DNA of 31,598 nucleotides from an uncultured Candidatus Saccharibacteria bacterium. Lineage in GTDB: Bacteria; Patescibacteriota; Saccharimonadia; Saccharimonadales; Saccharimonadaceae. The stretch covers positions 1 to 31,598 of the forward strand of contig CALIRX010000038.1 of assembly GCA_938042055.1 (NCBI GenBank). Direction: 5' to 3'. Positions 10,759 through 17,908 of this stretch are shown piece after piece. The notes below the pieces were generated by a model. The model was not told where the DNA came from. It searched no databases and was given only the letters and a program-made list of their open reading frames with translations. The number at the start of each line of letters is the position of its first letter. Position 1 is the first letter of the stretch. The position numbers were made by a program, and so were the translations under genes.

Positions 10759-11781
10759 TTATATCAGCGATCGATAAAATTCAACCAAGCGCTCGGCGCC
10801 AGCACTACTGTCAAAACGTTTGGCAATTTTCTCAGCACCAAGTTGCGCTTTCTTATAGGCTTTCTTATCTTTGCGCAATTTACTGATCAACTCCAAGAAC
10901 TCATCGTCCGTTTTCGCCATAACAGCGTCGCCCTTAAATGTGTCGTTATATTGCGGAATGTCGCGCAGAATGATCGGCAAGCCAGCGCCAGCCGCCTCCA
11001 AGACGCACATAGGATGATTTTCCTGCATAGCTGGCAGAACAAAAACGTCGGCAGCGACATAATAGTCACGAACATTCTCCAGAGGTATCACACCAGTTAC
11101 AGTGAGATTATTCGGCGCATTTTTTATCATATTTTGCATGGCGTTATAATCTGCACCCAAATTCTTAAACGGAATTCCTCCCACCCAGAAAAACTTCACA
11201 TCTGGCATTTCTTTGGCAGCTTTTATTAAAATATCCAAACGTTTTCGCGGCTGGACTTGACCATTTCCCATAACCACAAAATCATCATCCTTCAAGCCAA
11301 GCTTCTTCCGAGCCAACTTTTTCTCCGCAGCAGAATGCTTATATCTCGACATATTTATCGTATTGTAAAGAACTTTCGTCTTTGGCACGTGCATATCATT
11401 TATCAACTCATCAGCAACCATACCAGAGCAGGCCAAAACCAAATCAGCCTTTTTGTAAAAGAATTTCAGCCACGCCCGACCTAAAGGCTTCCAATATTTC
11501 GCGCCTTTAATTGAACCGATAAAACTATCCGGCACAATGTGAGCAGAAACAACTTTTTTGCCACCTTTTTTCATCAAATGCCGAAACGAATACAAACCCA
11601 TAGTCTGAATATGAATAATGTCAGCAGGACGATCAGAATTCACTTCAATATCAATATCTTTTCTTTTACGCAGCGCGTCCGTAATCTCTTTATAAGCCGT
11701 ATGCACACCATGACCCTGAACGGTGAATTCGCTCTCAGAAATCATATTAACAATTAGTTTTTTATCGTCTTTCTTACTCAT
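10759..11781 (-). CDS. GT4 family glycosyltransferase
   Basis: 340-residue GT-B glycosyltransferase. A weaker N-terminal acceptor domain holds ESEFTVQGHGVHTAYKEITD. The C-terminal donor domain has VMGNGQVQPRKRLDILIKAA, FFWVGGIPF and the loop PAMQENHPMCVLEAAGAGLP, the GT4 pattern with its conserved Glu residues. Probably adds a hexose to a lipid or surface glycan intermediate; the substrate is not deducible. The ATG is only six bases after a TATACT element, so translation should begin at the first base of the mRNA. It precedes and may be co-transcribed with the GT4 gene at 9441. Confidence 0.83.
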   Translation of the reverse strand: MSKKDDKKLIVNMISESEFTVQGHGVHTAYKEITDALRKRKDIDIEVNSDRPADIIHIQTMGLYSFRHLMKKGGKKVVSAHIVPDSFIGSIKGAKYWKPLGRAWLKFFYKKADLVLACSGMVADELINDMHVPKTKVLYNTINMSRYKHSAAEKKLARKKLGLKDDDFVVMGNGQVQPRKRLDILIKAAKEMPDVKFFWVGGIPFKNLGADYNAMQNMIKNAPNNLTVTGVIPLENVRDYYVAADVFVLPAMQENHPMCVLEAAGAGLPIILRDIPQYNDTFKGDAVMAKTDDEFLELISKLRKDKKAYKKAQLGAEKIAKRFDSSAGAERLVEFYRSLI

Positions 11782-11787
11782 ACCTAC

Positions 11788-11796
11788 AGTATAGCA
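11788..11796 (-). promoter_or_regulatory. Extended -10 promoter of the upstream GT4 gene
   Basis: TGCTATACT on the minus strand, six bases before the ATG at 11781; the expected transcription start is the A of the ATG. Confidence 0.7.
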
Positions 11797-11801
11797 AATA
11801 A

Positions 11802-12605
11802 TTATTCCGCCAATATCAATTCAGCAACCAGCTCTGGACTATCCAATACCGACAAATGTCCCGTATCAAGCGCCACAAATTTATCAATTTTTACACCATC
11901 GGCGGCGTTCACAGGAAGCGAAATCTTGTCCCGCCGCCCAACTATCAATCCCGTAAATTCACGCTCAGAAATAATAATTTTTCCACTCCGAGAAATATCC
12001 CGCGCAATTTTCGATTGCTCCAAATATTGCCGCCGCGTTACTTGCGTATTTTTCGTCAGCCATCGTATCAAATCCACGACATTTTTCCGTCTATTATTCA
12101 CCAAGCACAGCCCACGAAACACCGAAAAATAATAGTTCAAATAAATATATTGATTCACCCGACGAGTGCAGTAAAAGAACGACGAGGAAATTCTCGACAT
12201 AACCGAAGTTTTCATCGGAGGACTGATGTACCAAATTTTCTGACATTGCATCTCATTTGCCGCCAAACATCCAAGCGAATGGGCAACAACCTCGTCAATT
12301 GACACGCCTTTACCGTCAAAAGCCGACATCAAATTCATCGCCCAATTTTCAACGTCGCTCATTTTCATATCTTTTATCAATTGACTTCTGCCGTGAGAAG
12401 GCAAATCAACAAACACCAAATTCGCGTCATTTTTCAGGTGATAAGCCAGAGGAATCATTCCGTGGAAATCGCCACCAATACCGTGAATTAGCAAAATAGT
12501 TTTATTCGAGCCGCCTTGATAAAAATAACAAGCAGTTTTCACGCCTCCGACGTCCATGAAATCGCTTGATATTTCGCCCAAAAACTTATCGTACATTGGT
12601 AGCAT
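11802..12605 (-). CDS. Alpha/beta hydrolase fold protein
   Basis: About 267 residues. The oxyanion-hole motif LIHGIGGDFHG follows strand 3, and the nucleophile elbow is VAHSLG (Ala where Gly is common). A helical cap rich in Tyr, Phe and Arg lies in the middle. The acid is in GRRDKIS and the catalytic His in DTGHLSVLD. The triad is therefore complete and the enzyme likely active; its ester or amide substrate is unknown. No signal peptide, so cytosolic. ATGs at 12611, 12605 and 12596 are in frame; 12605 is nine bases after the -10 and fits the spacing seen in the neighbours. Confidence 0.85.
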   Translation of the reverse strand: MLPMYDKFLGEISSDFMDVGGVKTACYFYQGGSNKTILLIHGIGGDFHGMIPLAYHLKNDANLVFVDLPSHGRSQLIKDMKMSDVENWAMNLMSAFDGKGVSIDEVVAHSLGCLAANEMQCQKIWYISPPMKTSVMSRISSSFFYCTRRVNQYIYLNYYFSVFRGLCLVNNRRKNVVDLIRWLTKNTQVTRRQYLEQSKIARDISRSGKIIISEREFTGLIVGRRDKISLPVNAADGVKIDKFVALDTGHLSVLDSPELVAELILAE

Positions 12606-12614
12606 ATTCATTAA

Positions 12615-12623
12615 ATTATATCA
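12615..12623 (-). promoter_or_regulatory. Extended -10 promoter of the alpha/beta hydrolase gene
   Basis: TGATATAAT on the minus strand, nine bases before the ATG at 12605. Its hexamer is nine bases from the opposing xth -10, the same arrangement as at 6545-6565. Confidence 0.65.
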
Positions 12624-12626
12624 TCA

Positions 12627-12635
12627 CGGTATAAT
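12627..12635 (+). promoter_or_regulatory. -10 promoter of xth
   Basis: CGGTATAAT, a perfect TATAAT without the TGn extension, ending six bases before the ATG at 12642. Confidence 0.65.
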
Positions 12636-12641
12636 AAAATT

Positions 12642-13442
12642 ATGAAGCTTTTCTCTTGGAACGTAAACGGTATTCGTGCAGTTATAAATAAGGGTGAATT
12701 TGCGAAGTTCATCGACACGTACGATCCAGATATTTTATGCCTACAAGAAACCAAAGCCACACGAGATCAAGTTGAAATTGGCCTGCCGAATTATCACGAG
12801 CATTTCTATTCCGCAGCCAAAAAAGGCTATTCTGGCACGGCGATTTTCTCTAAAATCCCGCCTTTAAATTGGCGCGACGGTTTTCCGCCGAACATCATTG
12901 AGCAATTTGATTTAACGGGCGACGAATACGGCAATCCAGCCGACGAAGGACGAATTATTACCGCTGAATTTGACGATTTTTGGGTCGTCAATTGCTACAC
13001 CCCGAACTCAAAAGGGGATTTGAGCCGATTGGATTTGCGATATAAAAAATGGGACAAGGCAGTGTTGGCTTATCTGGAAGAGCTGGAATTGTCAAAACCA
13101 GTCCTCTATTGCGGCGATATGAACGTGGCGCATCAGGAAATTGACTTGGCAAATCCCAAGCCCAACATTGGCAAACACGGCTTTACTGGTGAAGAACGGG
13201 AAGGTTTTCAGAACTATTTGGACGCTGGATTTACAGACACTTTTCGGGCGGCTTTCCCCGAAAAAACTGGCGCTTATAGTTGGTGGACACACTGGGCAAA
13301 CGCCAGAGCACGAAATGTTGGTTGGCGGATTGACTATTGGCTAGCGTCGCGTGAAATTGTAAATCGCGTTACTAATCCGCAAATTCATCCAGAACAAATG
13401 GGCAGCGACCATTGTCCGGTGAGCATTGAGGTAGATTTGTAA
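12642..13442 (+). CDS. xth: Exodeoxyribonuclease III (AP endonuclease)
   Basis: DNA-repair nuclease of the exonuclease III/APE1 family, cutting at abasic sites and degrading duplex DNA 3' to 5'. 266 residues, normal length. Metal and catalytic motifs are all present: SWNVNGIRA with N7, CLQETK with E36, NCYTPNSKGDLSR, YCGDMNVAH, GWRIDYWLAS and the terminal GSDHCPV with the catalytic His. Acts in the cytosol. The leaderless ATG lies six bases after TATAAT. The stop overlaps the start of the next gene (TAATG), so the two are co-transcribed. Confidence 0.95.
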   Translation: MKLFSWNVNGIRAVINKGEFAKFIDTYDPDILCLQETKATRDQVEIGLPNYHEHFYSAAKKGYSGTAIFSKIPPLNWRDGFPPNIIEQFDLTGDEYGNPADEGRIITAEFDDFWVVNCYTPNSKGDLSRLDLRYKKWDKAVLAYLEELELSKPVLYCGDMNVAHQEIDLANPKPNIGKHGFTGEEREGFQNYLDAGFTDTFRAAFPEKTGAYSWWTHWANARARNVGWRIDYWLASREIVNRVTNPQIHPEQMGSDHCPVSIEVDL

Positions 13443-14233
13443 TGGATATGAAATTTTGGCAAAAACAAGAACCAGGGAAGCCACTTTTTCCAGATGTCGA
13501 ATGGAATAAGCCAGAACGACGCGACCAAGCGGGAAAATTAGGAATTATCGGCGGCAATAAATTAGGCTTTTTAGCGGTGGCAGAAAGTTATCAAGAGGCG
13601 CTCAGAGCTGGCGTGGGCGAGGCTCGCGTTTTACTTCCTGACGCCTTGAAAAAAAATGTTCCCGCGAATATGACCGACGTTTTGTTCGCACCGACAAACC
13701 AATCGGGAAGTTTAGCAAACGAAGCACTTGACGAGACGTTGGCACTGGAAAGATGGGCGGACGTATTGCTATTATGCGGCGACGCTGGGCGGAATAGTCA
13801 GACGGCAATTGTCTACGAAGAATTGATCAAAAAATCAGAAATTCCCGTCGTACTGACGCGAGACGCGATTGACCTCGTGCAGAATAGTTTTCGGGAAATT
13901 TTGGACAATCCGCACGTGGTTTTTGTGGCAAGTCTGGCGCAAGTTCAGAAAATATTCCGCGCAATTTTTTATCCAAAAATGATTACGTTCAGCATTCAAT
14001 TATCGCAACTCGTCGAAGCGCTTCACAAATTCACCATCACATATCCCGTAACAATTTGCGTTTTTCATGCCGACAATTTAATAATCGCCCACAGCGGAGA
14101 AGTCGTCACCCAAAAATGGGACGCACCAATGGCAATTTGGCGGGGAACCGTCGGCGCCCGCGCCGCAAGCTACTTGATTTGGTCGCCGAAAGCGCCACTG
14201 GCAGCAATCAGCACCTCTATCTGCAAAATGTAG
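13442..14233 (+). CDS. Degenerate NAD(P)HX dehydratase / ribokinase-like protein
   Basis: 263 residues resembling the C-terminal (ADP-dependent dehydratase) domain of YjeF/NnrD. Matches in order: LGIIGGNKLG glycine loop, EALRAGVGEARVLLPDALK, WADVLLLCGDAGRNSQTA, IPVVLTRDAIDLV, and the late WDAPMAIWRGTVGARAASYL. The last segment replaces the family's GTGDVLAG catalytic loop, so the Asp that acts in catalysis is absent. It may bind nucleotide without the usual activity, or do something else. Translationally coupled to xth through a TAATG overlap. The fold call is by motif pattern and is moderate. Confidence 0.6.
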   Translation: MDMKFWQKQEPGKPLFPDVEWNKPERRDQAGKLGIIGGNKLGFLAVAESYQEALRAGVGEARVLLPDALKKNVPANMTDVLFAPTNQSGSLANEALDETLALERWADVLLLCGDAGRNSQTAIVYEELIKKSEIPVVLTRDAIDLVQNSFREILDNPHVVFVASLAQVQKIFRAIFYPKMITFSIQLSQLVEALHKFTITYPVTICVFHADNLIIAHSGEVVTQKWDAPMAIWRGTVGARAASYLIWSPKAPLAAISTSICKM

Positions 14234-14251
14234 CCTCACATAAATATCCGC

Positions 14252-14280
14252 TTGACATTACACACAATTAGTTGTATTAT
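14252..14280 (+). promoter_or_regulatory. Strong sigma-70-type promoter of the 76-residue membrane peptide gene
   Basis: TTGACA at 14252-14257, a 17-base spacer, and TATTAT at 14275-14280. This is the best -35/-10 pair in the window and, unlike most promoters here, it gives a long leader of about 80 bases. Confidence 0.8.
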
Positions 14281-14286
14281 ACTACT

Positions 14287-14365
14287 GAGCTTTCACCCAC
14301 GACTTGTCAGAGGGTGAAAGTAGCCCTTGGTCGTGAGTGAACACTTCTTAAGGAGTGATTTTGTC
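14287..14365 (+). promoter_or_regulatory. Structured 5' leader: possible pseudoknot plus ribosome-site hairpin
   Basis: A nine-pair stem joins CTTTCACCC (14290-14298) to GGGTGAAAG (14312-14320). Bases in its loop, ACGAC (14299-14303), can pair with GTCGT (14330-14334), giving an H-type pseudoknot. A third hairpin, CACTTC (14342-14347) with GGAGTG (14352-14357), buries the ribosome site AAGGAG. The layout is that of a cis-regulatory RNA; ligand and family are unknown to me. Confidence 0.5.
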
Positions 14366-14596
14366 ATGCGAAGAATCGGAACCGCATTAATGGCATTAGT
14401 AATGATTGTGGCGATTATGGTGATGACAATCATCATTCCCGCCACAATCGGAACGGTAGCGGGAGCGATAGTAGCGCTCCTGTTCTCAGTGAATCTGATC
14501 CGCTCAATGCTCATTGGAGCACTGGGCGGAGCCTACATTGGATTTGCACTCTTATTAAATGCGGGGCTGAATGGAGGAAAGAAAAAGGGGCAATAA
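14366..14596 (+). CDS. 76-residue hydrophobic membrane peptide
   Basis: Almost entirely hydrophobic, with two or three membrane helices: residues about 4-25 (ALMALVMIVAIMVMTIII), 28-44, and 48-66 (MLIGALGGAYIGFALLL). It ends in GGKKKGQ, a basic tail expected in the cytosol. I do not recognise a family. The ATG is ten bases after AAGGAG. An upstream in-frame TTG at 14327 would add 13 residues but lies inside the structured leader and has no ribosome site. The gene stands alone between its own promoter and a complex terminator. Confidence 0.72.
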   Translation: MRRIGTALMALVMIVAIMVMTIIIPATIGTVAGAIVALLFSVNLIRSMLIGALGGAYIGFALLLNAGLNGGKKKGQ

Positions 14597-14670
14597 AGCC
14601 CGCAGGAAGAAAACAGCTCGCCTGGAAGGCTATAAAGCCTCGGCGTAGTGCCTCTGCGGGCTGTTTTCTT
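14597..14670 (+). terminator. Complex 3' structure with interleaved inverted repeats
   Basis: Repeat A, AGCCCGCAG (14597-14605), pairs with CTGCGGGCT (14654-14662), which is followed by GTTTTCTTT: a terminator. Repeat B, AAGAAAACAGC (14607-14617), pairs over 11 bases with GCTGTTTTCTT (14660-14670). A and B overlap at 14660-14662, so both cannot form fully. Inside sit CGCC/GGCG (14619-14622, 14642-14645) and AGGCT/AGCCT (14627-14631, 14636-14640). Confidence 0.6.
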
Positions 14671-14675
14671 TGCAT

Positions 14676-14700
14676 AAAAAAATCGCCCAAAATGGACGAT
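14676..14700 (-). terminator. Rho-independent terminator of tRNA-Leu
   Basis: On the minus strand ATCGTCC pairs with GGGCGAT (one G-U) around a five-base loop and is followed by seven T's. It lies 20 bases after the tRNA 3' end. Confidence 0.8.
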
Positions 14701-14719
14701 TATCACCTGAAGCTGCCTC

Positions 14720-14806
14720 TGGTACCGCGGGCCGGACTTGAACCGGCACGAGCTATTGCTCACCAGATTTTGAGTCTAGCGCGTCTACCAATTCCGCCAC
14801 CGCGGC
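14720..14806 (-). tRNA. tRNA-Leu (anticodon CAA)
   Basis: 87-base class II tRNA. The acceptor GCCGCGG pairs with CCGCGGT (terminal G-U). The D arm has GGTAGACGCG, the anticodon stem is CTAGA/TCTGG with loop CTCAAAA (anticodon CAA, reading UUG), there is a long variable arm, and the T arm is GCCGGTTCAAGTCCGGC. The 3' CCA is encoded in the DNA. Confidence 0.95.
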
Positions 14807-14834
14807 ACAAGAGAACGCTCCAAGCTACCGTATG

Positions 14835-14863
14835 ATTGTAACACAACCAGCAATTTCTCACAA
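14835..14863 (-). promoter_or_regulatory. Promoter of tRNA-Leu
   Basis: TTGTGA, a 17-base spacer ending in TGT, then TACAAT, all on the minus strand, about 28 bases before the tRNA 5' end. Confidence 0.65.
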
Positions 14864-14893
14864 GCACGACTTTTATTTGATATCAATTTGACG

Positions 14894-14899
14894 TATAAT
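14894..14899 (+). promoter_or_regulatory. -10 element of the sortase gene
   Basis: TATAAT ending ten bases before the ATG at 14910. The first in-frame ATG (14898) is inside this hexamer and so cannot be the start. Confidence 0.65.
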
Positions 14900-14909
14900 G
14901 AAAGAAGTT

Positions 14910-16313
14910 ATGTATCCGACGGATGATCAATCAAACGGTCGAGTGGGCATGCCGGTATCAGATCAGCGCCGATCTCTCACGCCGCCGACTCGCGACTCAG
15001 CAGCCTTACGAAATGCCGCTGCTGATGTTATTCGTGGGCAGCTTGACGCTATTTATTCCAGAACAGAAGAGCAAAATTCTGCGCCAGAAAAAGCTCAGCC
15101 GCAACCATTTTCCAATCAATCACAGCCAAAGCCCGAAGTCCGATCAGAACAGCCTAAGGTGCAAATATCCAAACCTCAGCAAGCTTCAACAACACCGCAG
15201 TTAGAGCCGAAAAAAGACTCTGTCAATCACGCTATGCGAACGATGCCAATTGCCCAAACCCAGATTCAGCCAAAGCCACAAATTAGCAATTCCGCACCCG
15301 CAAACCAAACCGCTCAAGCTCAAAATTCAGCCGTCCACACTCAAGTTTTAGCCGACCAATGGAAGCAATACCACAGCGCTTGGCAGAAATATTATCAGAT
15401 GTATTATGAGCGTTACTATGCTGGCGACATCGCGGCAAAAAACCATGAGATTTCTCGATTGACGAAGGAAAATCAGAATATCACGCCAGTAATCAGCGAA
15501 GACGAGCCTCTGGACCCGCAAAAAGCGGCCATAAAAGAACTCCGCAGTCAAATTCAGCAAAAGGTTCGCGACTCCGCAAATAAGGTGAAAAAATCCCGGC
15601 ATTTCGTTCCGGCGATTGCTGGATTATCGGTGCTATTAGTCTTCATGTTTTTGCAATATAACCGCGTTATTTTCGGCGCAGTCGCGGCTTACACAACGCC
15701 TGGTGCAATTAACCCGCAAAACATCATCGTTGATGCCTCCACTGACGTAACTGTCGGACCTGAACCTAGGATTATTATTCCAAAGATTAATGTTGACGCG
15801 CCAGTTATTTACGGCGCCGCTAGTGACACGAAATCGCAATCAAAAGCCATGGAGAAGGGAGTAGCTCACTTTTCAATTCCTGGCGCCAGCGCCGTGCCAG
15901 GCGAAGTCGGAAATGCCGTATTTGCCGCCCACTCCAGTAACGACGCTTTTGCTGGTGGCGATTATAAATTCGTCTTTGCTCAGAATGAAAAGCTAGTCAA
16001 GGGCGATATTATTTACATGAATTACAACGGGAAACGCTATACCTATAAGATAACCTCAACAGAAGTTGTTATGCCGACCGAAGTTTCAAAAGTTCAGATT
16101 AACACAGATAAACCAATGCTGACACTTGTAAGTTGCGTGCCTTTAGGAACCGCAGAAAAGCGACTTCTTATCTTCGCAGAACAGATCAGTCCAGACCCAA
16201 GCAAAGCCACTGCGACGTCAGAATCCAGCTCAAATCAGCAACAAAGCAACAACTCAAACATCCCAGGAAAACCCGAGCCGACTTTGCTTGAGAAATTATT
16301 CGGCGGTCGATAA
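14910..16313 (+). CDS. Sortase with long cytoplasmic N-terminal region
   Basis: 467-residue membrane-anchored sortase, a cysteine transpeptidase that normally attaches surface proteins outside the membrane. Residues 1-220 are low-complexity, Gln/Pro/Ser-rich, then an aromatic block (about 151-178, with WQKYYQMYYERYY) and a charged helix. A membrane helix lies at about 230-252. The extracellular beta-barrel has catalytic H341 (VFAAHSS), C409 (LTLVSC) and R418 (KRLLIF), so the enzyme looks active. A Ser/Asn/Gln tail follows. Class D/E-like by its TLxxC pattern, not certain. No LPxTG-type substrate is visible nearby. Start 14910 is set by the -10 element. Confidence 0.88.
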   Translation: MYPTDDQSNGRVGMPVSDQRRSLTPPTRDSAALRNAAADVIRGQLDAIYSRTEEQNSAPEKAQPQPFSNQSQPKPEVRSEQPKVQISKPQQASTTPQLEPKKDSVNHAMRTMPIAQTQIQPKPQISNSAPANQTAQAQNSAVHTQVLADQWKQYHSAWQKYYQMYYERYYAGDIAAKNHEISRLTKENQNITPVISEDEPLDPQKAAIKELRSQIQQKVRDSANKVKKSRHFVPAIAGLSVLLVFMFLQYNRVIFGAVAAYTTPGAINPQNIIVDASTDVTVGPEPRIIIPKINVDAPVIYGAASDTKSQSKAMEKGVAHFSIPGASAVPGEVGNAVFAAHSSNDAFAGGDYKFVFAQNEKLVKGDIIYMNYNGKRYTYKITSTEVVMPTEVSKVQINTDKPMLTLVSCVPLGTAEKRLLIFAEQISPDPSKATATSESSSNQQQSNNSNIPGKPEPTLLEKLFGGR

Positions 16314-16322
16314 ACTAGCCAT

Positions 16323-17819
16323 TTAATTAAATAGCCCAACAGATCCATTGTCCATATTCATTTTACTCAGGACAATTTTTCCAGAAGCGTTGGTCGTCAA
16401 TCCGTAAACGTATCGCTGATTCGAGGACAAAACAGAATCCAAACCAGGTTTAACGTCTATCAACGTATGAGCGTTCGTGCCGTCAAACTCGCGAATCTCC
16501 ATTTTTCCCGACGCAGAAACGCTACGGATATAGAAATTGTCAAGCCACTTCACTTCCTGCGCCACGCCAATATTAAACGCGCTCGACAATTCTTTACGCT
16601 CCAAGTCGTAAGTCTGCAATGTCGCACCGTTTTGCGCCACGATAAATCTCCCAGCATTGTCCATCGTTACGTTCGTAATCGCATTATCAGTCTTAATAAT
16701 CTTCGCCGTTTTCAAGAACTCTTTTTGGCGGTCCTTAGAATCCGAAATGTCGCCTCTGTAAATTGTCATATTTTTACCATCAGTCAAAACCACCGTGTCT
16801 TTATTGAAATAGCGAGAAATTCGAATTACCGGAGTAGAACCAGTAGCAAAAGTGCCAATCACAAATGGCTCTTCCCAATCTCGCTTCCAAATTCCTGCCA
16901 CTTTTTTACCGTCAATAACAGCCGTATAAGACAAACGATCATCGCCGTAAAGCTTGAAAGATTCGACGCCAACTAAAATTGGGCTGGAAATTGTCGAGCT
17001 ATCAAGATCAACTCTCCTCAATTCGCCAGTTTCCTGCAGAGCGTAAGCTGTGTGTGCGCCAGTTCCCGCAAAGCCGATTTGCTTAATTCCAAAACCAGTC
17101 ATCGCTGTTACGTCAATAATTTTCTCTGGATTTTCTCTATCAAAAACCAACCACTGCACGCCAGTAGTACTATTTTCTGCCGGATACGAATGCTTCACTA
17201 GCGCATAACGAGAATCGCGGTCCCACTCCGACACGGTAAACGTATGATTGTCAGAGGACAGAGAATAGCCAGCCAAAACGTTCGTGCTTAATGCATGTTC
17301 CGTGAACTTTTCCTTATCTTTGTTCGTGTCGCGAATGTCGCCAATTGTCAGAATCGGAGTTTTATCCTTAACGCCAAATCCCATCAAGAAATTACCAGCT
17401 GGCGACAGAGAAATGGATTGTAATGAGTCGAACGTTTTCACCTCGGTGGTTTCGCGTTTCGTCGGAATCAGTCTGGCGTAATTCAAATTTGTCACTGTAT
17501 CAGATTTAATATTTAGCGTTTTTTGCCACGGTTCGTATTTATCCAATTTCATCGAAAAAGTGTGCTTGCCAGGAAGAACGGTGCTTTTCGTTGGAGTGCG
17601 GCGCAGCTCCATATCGTCAACATAAACCAGCGCCCCGCCAGGATGTGATTCATATTGGACAAGTCCAGTCTGTTGCAATTCTTTCGTATTTGGATCAAAC
17701 GTATAGCCGAGCATTCTAAACGTCAAAAACGTAAGAAGAATTATAAGTGATAATGTCATCAGCGTGTACACAAAGGTCCGCCGCGCGAGCTCTTTAGTGC
17801 GATTCTTTTTCTGGTACAT
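16323..17819 (-). CDS. Membrane-anchored PEGA-domain protein with propeller-like region
   Basis: 498 residues. A basic N-terminus (KKNRTKELARR) and a membrane helix at about 15-37 place the rest outside the cell. A PEGA domain follows at about 52-115: SHPGGALVYVDDMELRRTPT and LPGKHTFSMKLDKYEPWQK are its two landmark strands. Residues about 125-498 contain repeated beta-strand blades (ISLSPAGNFL, NVTMDNAGRFIVAQNGATL, SSNQRYVYGLTT), like a WD40-type propeller. PEGA proteins are surface or cell-wall associated in other bacteria; the specific role is unknown. Convergent with the sortase gene; the -10 lies ten bases before the ATG. Confidence 0.8.
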   Translation of the reverse strand: MYQKKNRTKELARRTFVYTLMTLSLIILLTFLTFRMLGYTFDPNTKELQQTGLVQYESHPGGALVYVDDMELRRTPTKSTVLPGKHTFSMKLDKYEPWQKTLNIKSDTVTNLNYARLIPTKRETTEVKTFDSLQSISLSPAGNFLMGFGVKDKTPILTIGDIRDTNKDKEKFTEHALSTNVLAGYSLSSDNHTFTVSEWDRDSRYALVKHSYPAENSTTGVQWLVFDRENPEKIIDVTAMTGFGIKQIGFAGTGAHTAYALQETGELRRVDLDSSTISSPILVGVESFKLYGDDRLSYTAVIDGKKVAGIWKRDWEEPFVIGTFATGSTPVIRISRYFNKDTVVLTDGKNMTIYRGDISDSKDRQKEFLKTAKIIKTDNAITNVTMDNAGRFIVAQNGATLQTYDLERKELSSAFNIGVAQEVKWLDNFYIRSVSASGKMEIREFDGTNAHTLIDVKPGLDSVLSSNQRYVYGLTTNASGKIVLSKMNMDNGSVGLFN

Positions 17820-17829
17820 AATTACGAAA

Positions 17830-17838
17830 ATTATAACA
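17830..17838 (-). promoter_or_regulatory. Extended -10 promoter of the PEGA-protein gene
   Basis: TGTTATAAT on the minus strand, ten bases before the ATG at 17819. Confidence 0.65.
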
Positions 17839-17875
17839 TATTTTTACACTTGAAAAAACCTTAGGCGATTTGTAC

Positions 17876-17881
17876 TATAAT
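17876..17881 (+). promoter_or_regulatory. -10 element of the DUF4367-like gene
   Basis: TATAAT, 27 bases before the ATG at 17909. A ribosome site AGGGGG sits at 17899-17904, so this is one of the few leadered mRNAs in the window. Confidence 0.6.
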
Positions 17882-17908
17882 ATATAGGAATAAACATTAG
17901 GGGGATTA

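Noticed and set aside
14327..14365. In-frame TTG start adding 13 residues to the 76-residue peptide
   Set aside because: It lies inside the structured leader with no ribosome site, while the ATG at 14366 has AAGGAG at good spacing.
14573..14580. GAGGAAAG resembling the RNase P RNA core
   Set aside because: The following bases do not continue the RNase P motif and the stretch is inside a coding region.
16317..16335. AT palindrome between the convergent sortase and PEGA genes as a terminator
   Set aside because: The ATTTAATTAAAT core has no loop and no T-run, so evidence is too weak.
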